A DNA stretch of 64,000 bases from Dactylosporangium sp. AC04546 (GTDB lineage: Bacteria > Actinomycetota > Actinomycetes > Mycobacteriales > Micromonosporaceae): positions 124,001 to 188,000 of the forward strand of contig NZ_JAHYSG010000001.1 in NCBI RefSeq assembly GCF_022095675.1, in the 5' to 3' direction. The stretch's first letter is position 1. Every line of letters begins with the position of its first letter. The translations under genes were made by a program, and so were the position numbers. Positions 46,349-56,105 of this stretch are shown here, piece after piece. The notes below the pieces were generated by a model, which saw nothing but the letters and a program-made list of their open reading frames with translations, was not told where the DNA came from and did no database searches.

Positions 46349-47201
46349 TTCCGGACATCGTGACGCCCTCGGTGAAGTACCGCTGGCCGACGAGATAGGC
46401 GGCGAAGATGGGCACGAACGCGATCACCGAGCCGGCGAGCATGACGTTGAGCGGCACCTGCTCCTGCTGGAGCGAGGCGATGCCGACAGTGAGCGTGCGC
46501 ATGTCCCCGCTCTGCCCGATGATCAGTGGCCAGAGCAGGTCGTTCCAGTGCCACAGGAAGACGAACACGCCCAGCGTGGCGAGGATCGGCTTGCACAGCG
46601 GCAGCACGATCCGGGTGAACATCCGCCACTCCGACGCGCCGTCGATGCGGGCCGCCTCGAACAGCTCGTCGGGAAGGCCCTGGATGAACTGGCGCATCAG
46701 GAACACGGCCTGGGCGTTGGCGAGGGTGGGCAGGATCAGGCCCCAGTAGGTGTCGACGCCGCCGGCCTTCGCGATGAGGATGAACGTCGGGATGAGCGTC
46801 ACGTGGTACGGCACCATCACCATCGCCAGGAAGGACCAGAACATCGTCTCCCGGCCGGGGAAGCGTTTCTTCGCGAACGCGTAGCCGGCCATCGCGGCGA
46901 GCAGCAGCACCAGCACGACGCTGACGACCGAGTAGATCGCGGTGTTCAGCAGCCAGCGCAGGATGCTCTGGGCCTCCAGGACCTTGCCGTAGGCGCCGGT
47001 GTCGATCGGCCACGGCAGCAGGCTGCCCGGGAACTCGACGGCCGCCGCCGGTTTGAGGCTCAGGACCACCATCGCGTAGAAGGGGAACAGCGTGACGACG
47101 CTCGCCACGGCCAGCAGGACGGTGCGCAGCACCTTGCCGGCACGGCCGGGTTGCAGGGCGCGGTATGCGCGGGGCCGGCGGGGCCCGGTCGTGACGGTCA
47201 C
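46338..47201 (-). CDS. Carbohydrate ABC transporter permease, MalG type (CUT1)
   Basis: A 287-residue permease with six helices. The EAA loop is FEAARIDGASEWRMFTRI and the end EGVTMSGIKG is characteristic. GTG start overlaps the stop of its MalF-type partner (GTGA). The TnpB element abuts its stop codon, so the protein is intact but the message continues into inserted DNA. It belongs to the IclR-linked catabolic locus and probably imports the oligosaccharide made by the beta-helix proteins. Confidence 0.92.
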   Translation of the reverse strand: MTVTTGPRRPRAYRALQPGRAGKVLRTVLLAVASVVTLFPFYAMVVLSLKPAAAVEFPGSLLPWPIDTGAYGKVLEAQSILRWLLNTAIYSVVSVVLVLLLAAMAGYAFAKKRFPGRETMFWSFLAMVMVPYHVTLIPTFILIAKAGGVDTYWGLILPTLANAQAVFLMRQFIQGLPDELFEAARIDGASEWRMFTRIVLPLCKPILATLGVFVFLWHWNDLLWPLIIGQSGDMRTLTVGIASLQQEQVPLNVMLAGSVIAFVPIFAAYLVGQRYFTEGVTMSGIKG

Positions 47202-48118
47202 TTGTCCCTCCCGAGGGCCAGCCGCTGGATCAGCGCGACGAAGAGCGTGAGCACGAACAGCGCGACGCCGATGGCACTCGCGTAGCCGAGGTCGAAGTAC
47301 TTGAAGCCCTGCTCGTACAGGGCCATGACGAGCGTGTAGCTGGCCCGGGCCGGGCCGCCGCCGGTCATCGCGTAGACGAGGTCGAATACCTGGAACGAGG
47401 CGGTCGTCTCGATCACCAGCAGGAAGAACAGCACCGGCCGCAGCTGCGGCAGGACGATCCAGCGGAAGCGCTGCCACGGTCCGGCCCCGTCGGTGAGCGC
47501 CGCCTCCTCCAGCTCGCGCGGCAGGTCCTGCAGGCGGGCCAGGACGATGAGCATGCCGTAGCCGAAGTGCGACCAGACGCCGACGAGGGCGAGCGCCGGC
47601 AGGACCAGCGTGGTGGAGGCGAGCCACGAGTCGTCGGGCAGCCCGAACCAGCCGAGGATCCGCGACCACGGGCCGTCGCTGGAGAAGACCCACGCGAAGA
47701 CCGTGGCCACGAGCACGAGGCTGGTGACGACCGGCAGGAAGAACACCGAGCGGAAGAAGCCGACGCCCCGGAAGCCGCGCCGGACCAGCAGCGCCAGCCC
47801 GACCGAGACGGCGACGGTCAGCGGCACGTACAGCAGGGTGTAGACGACGGTGACCCGCAGCGCCTGCCAGAAGACCGGGTCCTCGGCGAGGCGGCGGGCG
47901 TTGTCCAGCCCGGTCCACTCGGCGTCGGCGCCGATGGAGTACTCCATGAACCCGAGCACCAGCCCCGCGATCGCCGGGCCGAACCGGAACACGAGGAACA
48001 GCAGGAACGCGGGAAGGACGAAGAGCAGGCCCCACCGGGCCTCGCGTCGGGCCATCACCCGCCGGGTCCGCCGCGCCGGCACCTGTGCTATTTCGGCCAC
48101 CTGTGCTGTTTCGGCCAT
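47198..48118 (-). CDS. Carbohydrate ABC transporter permease, MalF type (CUT1)
   Basis: A 306-residue permease, beginning with a cytoplasmic AQVPARRTRR stretch, then LLFVLPAFLLFLVFRFGPAI. The EAA loop is LEEAALTDGAGPWQRFRWI. ATG with AAAGGA a few bases upstream. A strong hairpin precedes it (48147-48177), separating it from the receptor gene. No ATPase is encoded here. Confidence 0.92.
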   Translation of the reverse strand: MAETAQVAEIAQVPARRTRRVMARREARWGLLFVLPAFLLFLVFRFGPAIAGLVLGFMEYSIGADAEWTGLDNARRLAEDPVFWQALRVTVVYTLLYVPLTVAVSVGLALLVRRGFRGVGFFRSVFFLPVVTSLVLVATVFAWVFSSDGPWSRILGWFGLPDDSWLASTTLVLPALALVGVWSHFGYGMLIVLARLQDLPRELEEAALTDGAGPWQRFRWIVLPQLRPVLFFLLVIETTASFQVFDLVYAMTGGGPARASYTLVMALYEQGFKYFDLGYASAIGVALFVLTLFVALIQRLALGRDK

Positions 48119-48146
48119 CCGCCGTCCTTTCCGTGAACAAGGGAGC

Positions 48147-48177
48147 CGGCCCGCCGCGAGGGTGCCGCGGCGGGCCG
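48147..48177 (-). terminator. Hairpin between receptor and permease genes
   Basis: A perfect 12-bp stem CGGCCCGCCGCG with complement and a seven-base loop. In such operons a hairpin here usually lowers permease expression relative to the binding protein. Confidence 0.65.
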
Positions 48178-48186
48178 ACCGGAGGG

Positions 48187-49434
48187 TCAGAGCAGCGCGT
48201 TGGCGGCCTTGGCCGCGTCGGCGAGCGCCTGCTCGGGGGTCTTCTTGCCGATCAGGACCGCCTGGATCTCGGGCGCGAGCACGCCCATCACCTCGCGGCT
48301 CTTCTCGTTCAACGCGCCGACCGTGGTGCTGGCGAGGGTCTTCTCCATCGCGCTGTTGATCGGGTCCGACGCGTAGAGCGTGCCGGCCGACTTCTTCGCC
48401 GGGAAGTAGCCGCTCTTCGTCTCGTAGGCCGAGGTGACCGACGGCTGGCTGGCGAACGTGATCCACTCACCGGCGGCCTTCTTCGCCGAGCTGCCCTTGA
48501 GCATGGCGAGGCTGCCGACGGTGCCGTAGCCGACGCTCTTGGCGTCCTTCAGCGGCGGGAAGATCTTGATGTTGTCCGCGCCCCAGAACGTCTTCACGTC
48601 GGCCGGGACGTGCTGCCAGGTGCAGGCGACCTTGTTCTTGGCCACGTTGGTCTGCTCGAAGGCCGGGATGCTGGTGAGCAGGTCCTTCTGCACGTAGCCG
48701 CCGTCGGCGAGCTGCTTGAGGAAGGTGAGGGCCTTGACGCCCTCGGGGCCGTCGAACGCGACCTTCTTGCCGTCCTTGCTGAACACGTCGCCGCCGGCCT
48801 GCCACAGCAGCGGGTAGAACGACTGGTTCAGGGTGGCGGCCGGGTCGGCGTAGTAGTTGGTGACGTCGAAGCCCTTGGCCTTGAACTGCGGGGCCAGGGC
48901 GAGCAGGTCGTCCCAGGTCTCCGGGTAGTCGGTGATGCCGGCCTCGGCGAACACCTTGGCGTTGCACATCAGCGGGTTGCTGCTGGTCAGGATCGGCGCG
49001 CCGAGCATCTTGCCGTCGAGGGTGACGGCGGCCTTGACGTTGTCGAGGTAGTCGGCCTTGGCGTCGGCCGGCAGGTAGCTGTCCAGCGGCTCGATCATCT
49101 TGTTGAACTTGCCGAGCTGGTCGGGGATCAGGTAGACGACATCGGGGCCCTTGCCGCCGGCGATCGCGGTGGTCAGGGACTCCTCCCGCTTCGCCCACGG
49201 GAAGATCTCGACCTTCACGTCGATGTTCGGGTGGCTGGTCTTGAACGCGGTGACCTGCTCGTTCCAGAAGGCGGTGTGGGCTGCCTGGTCGGGGATGACC
49301 GGGTAGATCCACATCGTGACCGACGCCTTCTCGTCGGACCCGCCGCCGCTGTCGCCGGACCCGCCGCCGCACGCGGCGAGCAGCCCGGCCACCAGCGCGG
49401 CGACCGCGACCGGCGCGAACCTGCGAACTCGCAT
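48187..49434 (-). CDS. Carbohydrate-binding lipoprotein of CUT1 ABC transporter
   Basis: A 415-residue family 1 receptor. The lipobox is ALVAGLLAAC, followed by a Gly/Ser-rich spacer and SVTMWIYPVIPDQAAHTAF. Later blocks include GGKGPDVVYLIPDQL and AAGEWITFASQP. AGGA lies eight bases before the ATG. It is encoded between the oxidoreductase and the permeases. The ligand is probably an oligosaccharide released by the neighbouring beta-helix proteins. Confidence 0.92.
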   Translation of the reverse strand: MRVRRFAPVAVAALVAGLLAACGGGSGDSGGGSDEKASVTMWIYPVIPDQAAHTAFWNEQVTAFKTSHPNIDVKVEIFPWAKREESLTTAIAGGKGPDVVYLIPDQLGKFNKMIEPLDSYLPADAKADYLDNVKAAVTLDGKMLGAPILTSSNPLMCNAKVFAEAGITDYPETWDDLLALAPQFKAKGFDVTNYYADPAATLNQSFYPLLWQAGGDVFSKDGKKVAFDGPEGVKALTFLKQLADGGYVQKDLLTSIPAFEQTNVAKNKVACTWQHVPADVKTFWGADNIKIFPPLKDAKSVGYGTVGSLAMLKGSSAKKAAGEWITFASQPSVTSAYETKSGYFPAKKSAGTLYASDPINSAMEKTLASTTVGALNEKSREVMGVLAPEIQAVLIGKKTPEQALADAAKAANALL

Positions 49435-49460
49435 CAGTATTTCCTCTCGTGAGTGATGGT

Positions 49461-50714
49461 TCACTGCGCGGGCACGGTCACGACCGTGCCGGTGTGCCGG
49501 GCCGCCTCGGCGGCGAAGACCGCGAGGTGACTGGCGAGCGACTGGTCCAGTCCGGACCGGATGTGGCCGCCGTCGCCGGTGGCGACGGCGCGGATGAAGG
49601 CGTCCATCAGCCCGGTGTCGCCGCCGCCGTGGTCGTCGGCGGCGGTGGACCCGCCGACCGGGCCGGTCTCCAGGACCTCGATCCGGTCGGTGCGGAAGTC
49701 GTGCACCCGGACCCGCTCGCCGTCGCCGGAGAGCATGCCGTGGGTGCCGAACAGCTGGGTCTGACGGTGGGTCTGCTCGGTGAACGCGGTCATGGTGAAC
49801 GTGGCGGTGACGCCGCCGGTCAGCTCCATGGCCACGACCTGGTGGTCGACGACGTCGTTGTCGCCGCTGTACACGCAGCGCCCGTAGGGGCCGGTCCGCA
49901 GCGCGTCGAGGAGCGCGGCCTCGTCGGTGCCGTCGGTGACGACGCTGACCGGCCACACCGCTCCCCGTTCGCGCAGCCGCGGCAGGTACAGCTTCGGCGC
50001 CGAGTAGGGACAGTCGGTCTCGACCGGGCAGTCGAGGCACCGCTCGGCGGCCCCGGCCGGGCGCTGGTCGGGCCGGAAGTGGCGCAGGCCGCCGAAGCTG
50101 GCGACCTGCTCGATGCGCCGGCCGGTGACGTAGCTGATCCAGTCGAGGTCGTGGCTGGACTTCGCCAGCAGTACCGGCGCCGCGAGGTCCTCCCGCCGCC
50201 ACGGTCCCCGCACGTACGAGTGGGCGAAGTGCCACCAGCCGACCGGCTCCAGGTGCTGGACGCTGACGATCTCGCCGAGCACGCCGCTGTCGACAACCCG
50301 CTTCACCAGGTCGGTGTACGGGGTGTACCGCAGCACGTGGCAGACCGCGAAAAGCACGCCGGTGGCGCGGACCGCGTCGACGATCTCGCGGCACTCCGCC
50401 TCGGTCGGCGCGAGCGGCTTCTCCACCAGCAGGTGGTGGCCGGCCCGCGCGAACGCGACGGCCGGCGCCACGTGCATCCGGTCCTGGGTGGCGATCATCA
50501 CCGCGTCGGCCTCGACCCCGGCGCCGAGCAGCTCCTCCCAGCCGGTGAACTGGGCGGCGCCGGGGTTGTCGGCCACGACGAGGCCGCGCTGGTGCGGGCG
50601 CGGGTCGGCGACCGCGACCAGCCGCGCCCGCTCCGGGTGGTCGGCCACCCAGCGCGCGTACGTCTGGCCCCGGTTCCCGGCGCCCACCAGCGCCACCGTC
50701 ACCTGCTGCTCCAC
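49461..50714 (-). CDS. Gfo/Idh/MocA-family oxidoreductase
   Basis: A 417-residue NAD(P)-dependent oxidoreductase. Rossmann motif VALVGAGNRGQTYARW, the EKP motif in LLVEKPLAPTEAE, and a C-terminal beta-sheet domain. A Cys cluster at about 230-240 (ERCLDCPVETDCPYS) looks like a metal site and is seen in a subset of this family. GTG start with AAGGAG eight bases upstream. It may oxidise or epimerise the imported sugar; no closer call is possible. Confidence 0.88.
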   Translation of the reverse strand: MEQQVTVALVGAGNRGQTYARWVADHPERARLVAVADPRPHQRGLVVADNPGAAQFTGWEELLGAGVEADAVMIATQDRMHVAPAVAFARAGHHLLVEKPLAPTEAECREIVDAVRATGVLFAVCHVLRYTPYTDLVKRVVDSGVLGEIVSVQHLEPVGWWHFAHSYVRGPWRREDLAAPVLLAKSSHDLDWISYVTGRRIEQVASFGGLRHFRPDQRPAGAAERCLDCPVETDCPYSAPKLYLPRLRERGAVWPVSVVTDGTDEAALLDALRTGPYGRCVYSGDNDVVDHQVVAMELTGGVTATFTMTAFTEQTHRQTQLFGTHGMLSGDGERVRVHDFRTDRIEVLETGPVGGSTAADDHGGGDTGLMDAFIRAVATGDGGHIRSGLDQSLASHLAVFAAEAARHTGTVVTVPAQ

Positions 50715-50740
50715 GTCGTCTTCTCCTTGCCGGTATGTGG

Positions 50741-52921
50741 TCAGACGCTGAGGTTGCCCGTGTCGCGGACCCGCGGCCCGGCCGGCGGCAGCGACCGGGC
50801 GACGCCCTCCTCGACGCACGCCGTGTGCAGCAGGGAGGAGCCGTCGCCGAAGCCCGCGTCGGCCAGCCGCAGCCGGCCACGGGTGAACATGGCGCCGACG
50901 GCCGAGTACCGGTTGCGGCCGGACTCGACGGCGACGTGGGCGGTGTCGCCGTCGGCGGCGGTGCTCACGTAGGCGCCGAGGTCCCAGGTGACGGTGCCGG
51001 TCGCCGCGGCGCGGGACAGGAAGGCCTTGGCCGCGTTGGTACCGCTGAGTACCGCGCCGCCGCCGACGCTGATGCGCTGGTCGGCCGCGCCGGCGAGCCG
51101 GATTCCGGTGTCGGTGAGCGTGCCGCCCTCGATGCGGACGTCGGCCGACTTGACGGCGATCGGGGCGGCGGTGGCCGCGCCGGTCAGCGTCGTGCCGGTC
51201 AGGTGCAGCGGGCCCGGTCCGTTGAACGCGTGCCCGTCGAGGCCGGTGACGGTCGTTCGGACCAGGTGCACCGGCGCGGTGACGCTGGCCTGGATCACCT
51301 CCGTGCCGGGAGTGGCGAGCCGGAACGAGCAGCCCTCGATGACGTTGGGCCGCCCGGAGCGGCTCGACTGCTGCGAGATGATCAGCGTGTCGTCGGCCGA
51401 GCAGCCGCGCAGCTGGACGCCGTCGGCGTTGACCCACAGCATGCCGGAGCCGGCGAGGCCGGCCTTGCGGATCACCTGGACGTCCTCGAGGGTCAGGTCG
51501 GTGACCTTCACCCGGGCCACGAACCACGAGCAGACGTGCTTGCGCACGGTGATCCGCTTGGCCGCCGAGCCCCACGCGGCGCCGGAGTTGGCGAACGTCA
51601 TCAGCCCGGAGTTGCCGGTGTAGACCAGGTCGTGCTCGTACTGGCCGTGGGTGACGAACGGGCCCTGGTCGTCGCCGTCGCCGTGGCAGTTGGTGACGTA
51701 GCCGTAGGCGGACGCGGTCCAGTCGTTGAGGTGCCGGGCGTTGGAGGTCCGGCAGTCCTCGACGTGCCCGTAGAGGCAGTAGATCTGCTGGGTGAGGTAG
51801 CCGGCACCGCCCCAGGTGACCGACGTCGGGTTCTTCAGCGTGCACCGGGCGGTGTGGAAGTGGGTGCACCAGCGGCGCATGATGACCGGCCAGAACGAGC
51901 CGGTGGCGTCGACGTCGGCGACGTCGCAGTGCACCGCGTACTCGTAGGCGATCGGGTGCGAGCCGGTGTACTCGTCGGCGCCGTTGCCGGTGAAGACCAG
52001 GTTGCGCACGTGGACCCGGCTGACCGGCTCGACCCGCGTCCATTTCAGCGTGCGGCCGGCGGCGAGCTCCCAGCCGTTCTTGTAGCCGATCCGGATGTGC
52101 GTGCCGTCGATGATCTGGGTGACCTCCACGAGCTTCTGCAGCTCGCGTTCCCAGGCGCCGGCGAGCTTGTTGACCTCGACCGCGTACCACTGACCGACCG
52201 CGAACGCGGCCGAGTCGCCGACCTGGAACGAGTCCCAGCCCTCCAGCACGGCCTCGGTGAGGGTGTGGGTGTGGACCTGGTCGGTGACCGTGCCGCGGAA
52301 GAACAGCACGGCGGCGAACGGGTCGTCGCGGCCGGCGTTCTCGATCCCGTCGGTCGACATGGTGTGCCCGCCGAAGTCGAGCACCAGGTCGCTGCGGGTG
52401 AACCGGTGGCGCTTCACGAAGTGCAGGTCGGTGTGCGCCTCGATGCGGTGGATCGTGGGGTCGCCGACCATCGCGTCGAGCGCGGCGTCGGCCGGTGTCT
52501 TCGGGTCGAAGACGCCGAAGTGCCGGAACTCGACGACGCCGTCATGGACCTGCAGCCAGCGGCCCGGGCCGGGCCGGTCGCGCTGCGGGTCGAGCACGGT
52601 GCCGCCGTTGGCCGGCGCGCTGCTCACCGGGTCCCAGCGCATCAGCCGGGCGCCGCCGTCGCCGGCGGCGAGGTGGCCGTCGACGTGCACGAGCTGGCCG
52701 GGGACGAGGGCGCGGTACTGCAGGGCGAGCAGCGCCGCGACGGAGCCGACGTGGAAGACGGCGTCGCGCATCGGGCTGAGCCGGTCGGCGTCGTCGGCGG
52801 GGGAGTTCGGGGTGGCGTGGGCGGCCGCCGCGGGGGCGAGGGCGGTGCCGGCCAGGGCCAGGCCGCCGAGCCCGGTGGCGCGCAGCAGCGCGCGGCGGGT
52901 CGTCGATTCGGAGCGGTCCAT
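50741..52921 (-). CDS. Tat-exported parallel beta-helix protein (pectate-lyase-like)
   Basis: A 726-residue protein. A twin-arginine signal (TTRRALLRATGLGGLALAG) is followed by a head (about 40-150) and a right-handed beta-helix with many N/G/D-ended short strands (VHVRNLVFTGNGADEYTGSH; DCRTSNARHLNDWTASAYGY). Such helices are the fold of polysaccharide lyases, GH28 and related enzymes. I see no known catalytic Asp/Lys/Arg set, so the activity is unassigned. It is a paralogue of the next gene upstream. Weak ribosome site (GGAG, 10 bases). Confidence 0.75.
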   Translation of the reverse strand: MDRSESTTRRALLRATGLGGLALAGTALAPAAAAHATPNSPADDADRLSPMRDAVFHVGSVAALLALQYRALVPGQLVHVDGHLAAGDGGARLMRWDPVSSAPANGGTVLDPQRDRPGPGRWLQVHDGVVEFRHFGVFDPKTPADAALDAMVGDPTIHRIEAHTDLHFVKRHRFTRSDLVLDFGGHTMSTDGIENAGRDDPFAAVLFFRGTVTDQVHTHTLTEAVLEGWDSFQVGDSAAFAVGQWYAVEVNKLAGAWERELQKLVEVTQIIDGTHIRIGYKNGWELAAGRTLKWTRVEPVSRVHVRNLVFTGNGADEYTGSHPIAYEYAVHCDVADVDATGSFWPVIMRRWCTHFHTARCTLKNPTSVTWGGAGYLTQQIYCLYGHVEDCRTSNARHLNDWTASAYGYVTNCHGDGDDQGPFVTHGQYEHDLVYTGNSGLMTFANSGAAWGSAAKRITVRKHVCSWFVARVKVTDLTLEDVQVIRKAGLAGSGMLWVNADGVQLRGCSADDTLIISQQSSRSGRPNVIEGCSFRLATPGTEVIQASVTAPVHLVRTTVTGLDGHAFNGPGPLHLTGTTLTGAATAAPIAVKSADVRIEGGTLTDTGIRLAGAADQRISVGGGAVLSGTNAAKAFLSRAAATGTVTWDLGAYVSTAADGDTAHVAVESGRNRYSAVGAMFTRGRLRLADAGFGDGSSLLHTACVEEGVARSLPPAGPRVRDTGNLSV

Positions 52922-52941
52922 GGGGGAGGGTCTCCTGCCGG

Positions 52942-55041
52942 TCAGACGGTGAGGTTGTCGGTGGTGACGATCCGGGCGGAGTCGGCGGGCAGCTCGCGGC
53001 CGACCCCGTCCTCGACGCATCCGGTGTGCAGCAGCGTGGAGGTACCGCCGAAGCCCGCCTCGGCGAGCACGAGGCGGCCACCGGCGAAGCGGGCGCCGAC
53101 GGCCCGGTACCGGTTGACGCCGGTGTCGACGCGGACGTGCGCGGTGGCCGCGCCCGTGGCGGTGCTGCGGTAGTCGCCGAGCTCGATGCGGACCTGTCCG
53201 GTGCCGGCGGCCCGCGACAGCAGCGCGCCGCGGGCGTTGGTGCCGGTGACGGTCGCGCCGCCGCCGACGACCAGGCGCTGGTCCCGCACGGCCGACAGCT
53301 CGATGCCGGTGTCGGTCAGGCGTCCCCCGTGCACGACGACCTCGGCGGCGCCGATCTGCAGCGGCGCCGCGCCGGGCGAGCCGGTCAGCACGCAGTCGGT
53401 GAAGTGCACCGGGCCGGCGCCGCGCAGGATCGCGCCGTCCAGGCCGCGGAACGTGGTCCGGACGAAGTGCACCGGGTTGCTGACCGGCGTCTGGTGGACG
53501 ACGGTGCCGGCGGGCTGGTCGAACTCGCAGTCGGCGATGATGTTGGGCCGGCGGGAGCGGGCCGAGCGCTGGGCGATGCTCAGCGTGCGGGCCGAGCAGC
53601 CGCGCATCTGGATGCCGTCGGCGTTGACCTGGAGCGTGCCGGCCGGGTCGAACGTGGAGCGGGCGATGACCCGTACGTCCTCCAGCGTCAGGTCGGTGAT
53701 CTTGGTGCCGGCGACGAACCAGGAGCAGACGTGCCGGCGGATCGTGATCCGCTTGGCGCTGATGCCCCACTGACCGCCGCTGTTGGCGATGTCCATGAGG
53801 CCGGAGTTGCCGGTGAAGACGAGGTCGTGCTCGTACTGCCCGTGCGTGGTGAACGGGTTGCCGCCGGCGTCGTCGCCGTCGCCGTGGCAGTTCTCCACGG
53901 TGCAGTACGCCGAGGCGGTGAGGTCGTTGAGGTGCCGGGCGTTGGAGCTGCGGCAGTCGACGATGTGGCCGTAGAGGCAGTAGATCTGCTGCGTGAGGTA
54001 GCCGGCCCCGCCGTACATGACCGTCGGTGGGTTCTTCAGGGTGCAGTTCGCGGTGGTGAAGTGGGTGCACCAGCGGCGCATGATGACCGGCCACCAGGTG
54101 CCGGTCGCGTGGATGCCCTCGACGTCGCAGCGCACGGCGTACTCGTAGGCGACCGGGTGGGAGCCGCTGTACTCGCGGTCGTCCGGTCCGGATCCCGGGT
54201 ACTCGCCGGTGAACGCGACGAACCCGAGGAAGACCATGTTGCGCACGTGCGCCCGGCGGACCGGCTCGACCCGCTGCCAGGTGACGGTGCGCCCGGGGTC
54301 GAGCTGCCAGCCGTTGAGGTAGCCGACCCGGATGTGGGTGGCGTCGACGATCTGGGTGACCTGCACCATCTTCTGCAGCTCGCGCTCGTCGGCGCCGGTG
54401 AGCGGGTTGCTGGTCGCGGTCCACCACTGGCCGACCGCGAACTGCTTCGCGTCGGGCACCTGGAACACGTCGGACAGCTCCGGCACGGTCTCGGTGAGCG
54501 TGTGGACGACGGGAGTGCCGGTCGGGGTGCCGCGGAAGTACAGCACGGCGCCGAACGGGTTGTCGTGGGTGTTGCGCTCGATGCCGTCGGTGTGGACGGT
54601 GTGGCCGCCGAAGTCGAGCTCGATGTCGCTGCGGCCGAACGTGTGCCGCTTGACGAACCGCAGGTCGGTGTGGGCCTCGACACGCTGGATCGCGGGGTCG
54701 CCGACCATGGCGTCGAGGGCGTCGTCGGCCGGCGTGTCGCGGCCGAAGACGCCGAACATCCGGAAGTCGCCGACGCCGGCGTGCACGGCCAGCCAGCGGC
54801 CGGCCGGGCGGCGGTAGGGGTTGTGGACAGTGCCGCCGTTGGCGGCGGCCGTGCTGGCCGGGTCCCAGCGCAGCAGCGCGCCGCCGCCGTCGCCGGGAGT
54901 GTGGTAGCCGGCGACGCGGACCATGGTGCGCGCGGTCAGGGCGGCCGGGTGGACGGTGTTGAGGGCGGCGACCGTGTCCACCGCGAGGATCCGGTCCTCG
55001 GGCGTGACGTGGTCAGGTGGGGACGAGCCTGGTTGACCCAT
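52942..55041 (-). CDS. Parallel beta-helix protein without signal peptide, paralogue
   Basis: A 699-residue protein, similar along its whole length to the preceding protein (shared blocks WPVIMRRWCTHF, GGAGYLTQQIYCLYGH, NARHLND, NCHGDGDD, RGCSA). It begins MGQPGSSPPDHVTPEDRILA with no signal peptide or Tat motif, and a longer frame to 55173 gives only an Arg-rich lead. So the pair may act on both sides of the membrane, or this copy lost its signal. ATG with GAGG seven bases upstream. First gene of the left operon. Confidence 0.75.
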   Translation of the reverse strand: MGQPGSSPPDHVTPEDRILAVDTVAALNTVHPAALTARTMVRVAGYHTPGDGGGALLRWDPASTAAANGGTVHNPYRRPAGRWLAVHAGVGDFRMFGVFGRDTPADDALDAMVGDPAIQRVEAHTDLRFVKRHTFGRSDIELDFGGHTVHTDGIERNTHDNPFGAVLYFRGTPTGTPVVHTLTETVPELSDVFQVPDAKQFAVGQWWTATSNPLTGADERELQKMVQVTQIVDATHIRVGYLNGWQLDPGRTVTWQRVEPVRRAHVRNMVFLGFVAFTGEYPGSGPDDREYSGSHPVAYEYAVRCDVEGIHATGTWWPVIMRRWCTHFTTANCTLKNPPTVMYGGAGYLTQQIYCLYGHIVDCRSSNARHLNDLTASAYCTVENCHGDGDDAGGNPFTTHGQYEHDLVFTGNSGLMDIANSGGQWGISAKRITIRRHVCSWFVAGTKITDLTLEDVRVIARSTFDPAGTLQVNADGIQMRGCSARTLSIAQRSARSRRPNIIADCEFDQPAGTVVHQTPVSNPVHFVRTTFRGLDGAILRGAGPVHFTDCVLTGSPGAAPLQIGAAEVVVHGGRLTDTGIELSAVRDQRLVVGGGATVTGTNARGALLSRAAGTGQVRIELGDYRSTATGAATAHVRVDTGVNRYRAVGARFAGGRLVLAEAGFGGTSTLLHTGCVEDGVGRELPADSARIVTTDNLTV

Positions 55042-55217
55042 GAATAGCCTCAACCTTCGCGGTCCAGCCGTGCGGCGACGCCGCCGCACAGCGGTGCGGT
55101 TCTTGGGGGTGAAGGTCGGGCAAACGCGCGAGGCGCGCAGGCGGCGGAGCTGCTGACCGGAACGTCCCGGCACCGGGGCTGCGGTGCGGCGGGCGTCAGC
55201 TAATTCGCCCGAGAGAG

Positions 55218-55237
55218 GTCACGACCTGGGCCGTGAC
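55218..55237. promoter_or_regulatory. Inverted repeat in leader of the beta-helix operon
   Basis: GTCACG-N8-CGTGAC, a perfect six-base dyad in the 232-bp region between the beta-helix operon and the IclR gene. It may be an operator. Nothing else is supported in 55042-55273 apart from expected promoters. Confidence 0.35.
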
Positions 55238-55273
55238 GTTGGCGGGGACTTTAAACAGCCCGTGAACTCGGTG

Positions 55274-56095
55274 TCAAGCGTTCTCGCGGTGATCGGCGTG
55301 GCCGAGGCGGGCCGAGATCTCGTCGGCGGCCTGCCGCACCTGCCGGCCCACTTCCTGGTAGCGCCAGGTGGGCAGGCCGAGCTTGAGGCCGGTCACGCTG
55401 ATCGCGCCGCAGCAGCCGCCGGTGTGGTCACGCAGCGCGCTGCCGATGCAGAACACGCCGTCGGCGTCCTCCTCGTCGTCCAGGGCGTAGCCGGCGGTCC
55501 GGACCTCGTCCAGGTGCGCCTGGAGCGAGTCGAGGTCGGTGATCGTGTGATCGGTGCGCTTCGGCAGCCCGACCCGGCCGATGAGCTCGCTGACCTGCGG
55601 GGGGCTCATCTCGGCCAGCAGCGCCTTGCCCAGGCCGGTGCAGTGCGGCAGCTCGCGGGTGCCCATCCGCAGGTCGAGCTGGATCCGCTCGCCGTTGCTG
55701 ACCTGGTCGATGACGACCGCGTGGGCGCCCTCGGGCACGGCGAGCCGGGAACTGAGCCCGGTCTGCACGGTCAGCGCGGTGAGCACCGGGCGGGCGATGT
55801 CGCGCAGCGAGAGCTGTTCCTGGGCCCGCACGCCGAGCCGGGCGAGGGCCATGCCGAGCCGGTAGCGCCGGTTCAGCCCCTCGCCGTCGGCCGCCGCGAG
55901 CCCGTGCCGGCCCAGCGTGTACAGGGTGGCGAAGACGGTGCTCTTGGACAGGCCGCACGCCTGGGCCACCTCGGTGACGCTCAGCCCGCGACCGGGGGCG
56001 GCGGCGGAGAGCGCCTCCAGCACCTCGGCCGCGCGGCTGACGCTGCGGACGAGGTATCGGGCGTTGTCGGATTCGTCGGTGCTCATGGTCCTCAT
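55274..56095 (-). CDS. IclR-family transcriptional regulator
   Basis: A 273-residue regulator. The N-terminal winged helix-turn-helix is at about 20-80 (LSVTEVAQACGLSKSTVFAT). The C-terminal GAF-like effector domain includes RELPHCTGLGKALLAEM and CCGAISVTGLKL. It lies between two divergent catabolic operons and is divergent from the aminotransferase gene, in the position of a local controller. ATG choices at 56095 and 56086 both have poor ribosome sites. Four CGAACAGC octamers lie in the adjoining gap. Confidence 0.9.
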   Translation of the reverse strand: MRTMSTDESDNARYLVRSVSRAAEVLEALSAAAPGRGLSVTEVAQACGLSKSTVFATLYTLGRHGLAAADGEGLNRRYRLGMALARLGVRAQEQLSLRDIARPVLTALTVQTGLSSRLAVPEGAHAVVIDQVSNGERIQLDLRMGTRELPHCTGLGKALLAEMSPPQVSELIGRVGLPKRTDHTITDLDSLQAHLDEVRTAGYALDDEEDADGVFCIGSALRDHTGGCCGAISVTGLKLGLPTWRYQEVGRQVRQAADEISARLGHADHRENA

Positions 56096-56105
56096 TTCGT
56101 GCGCT

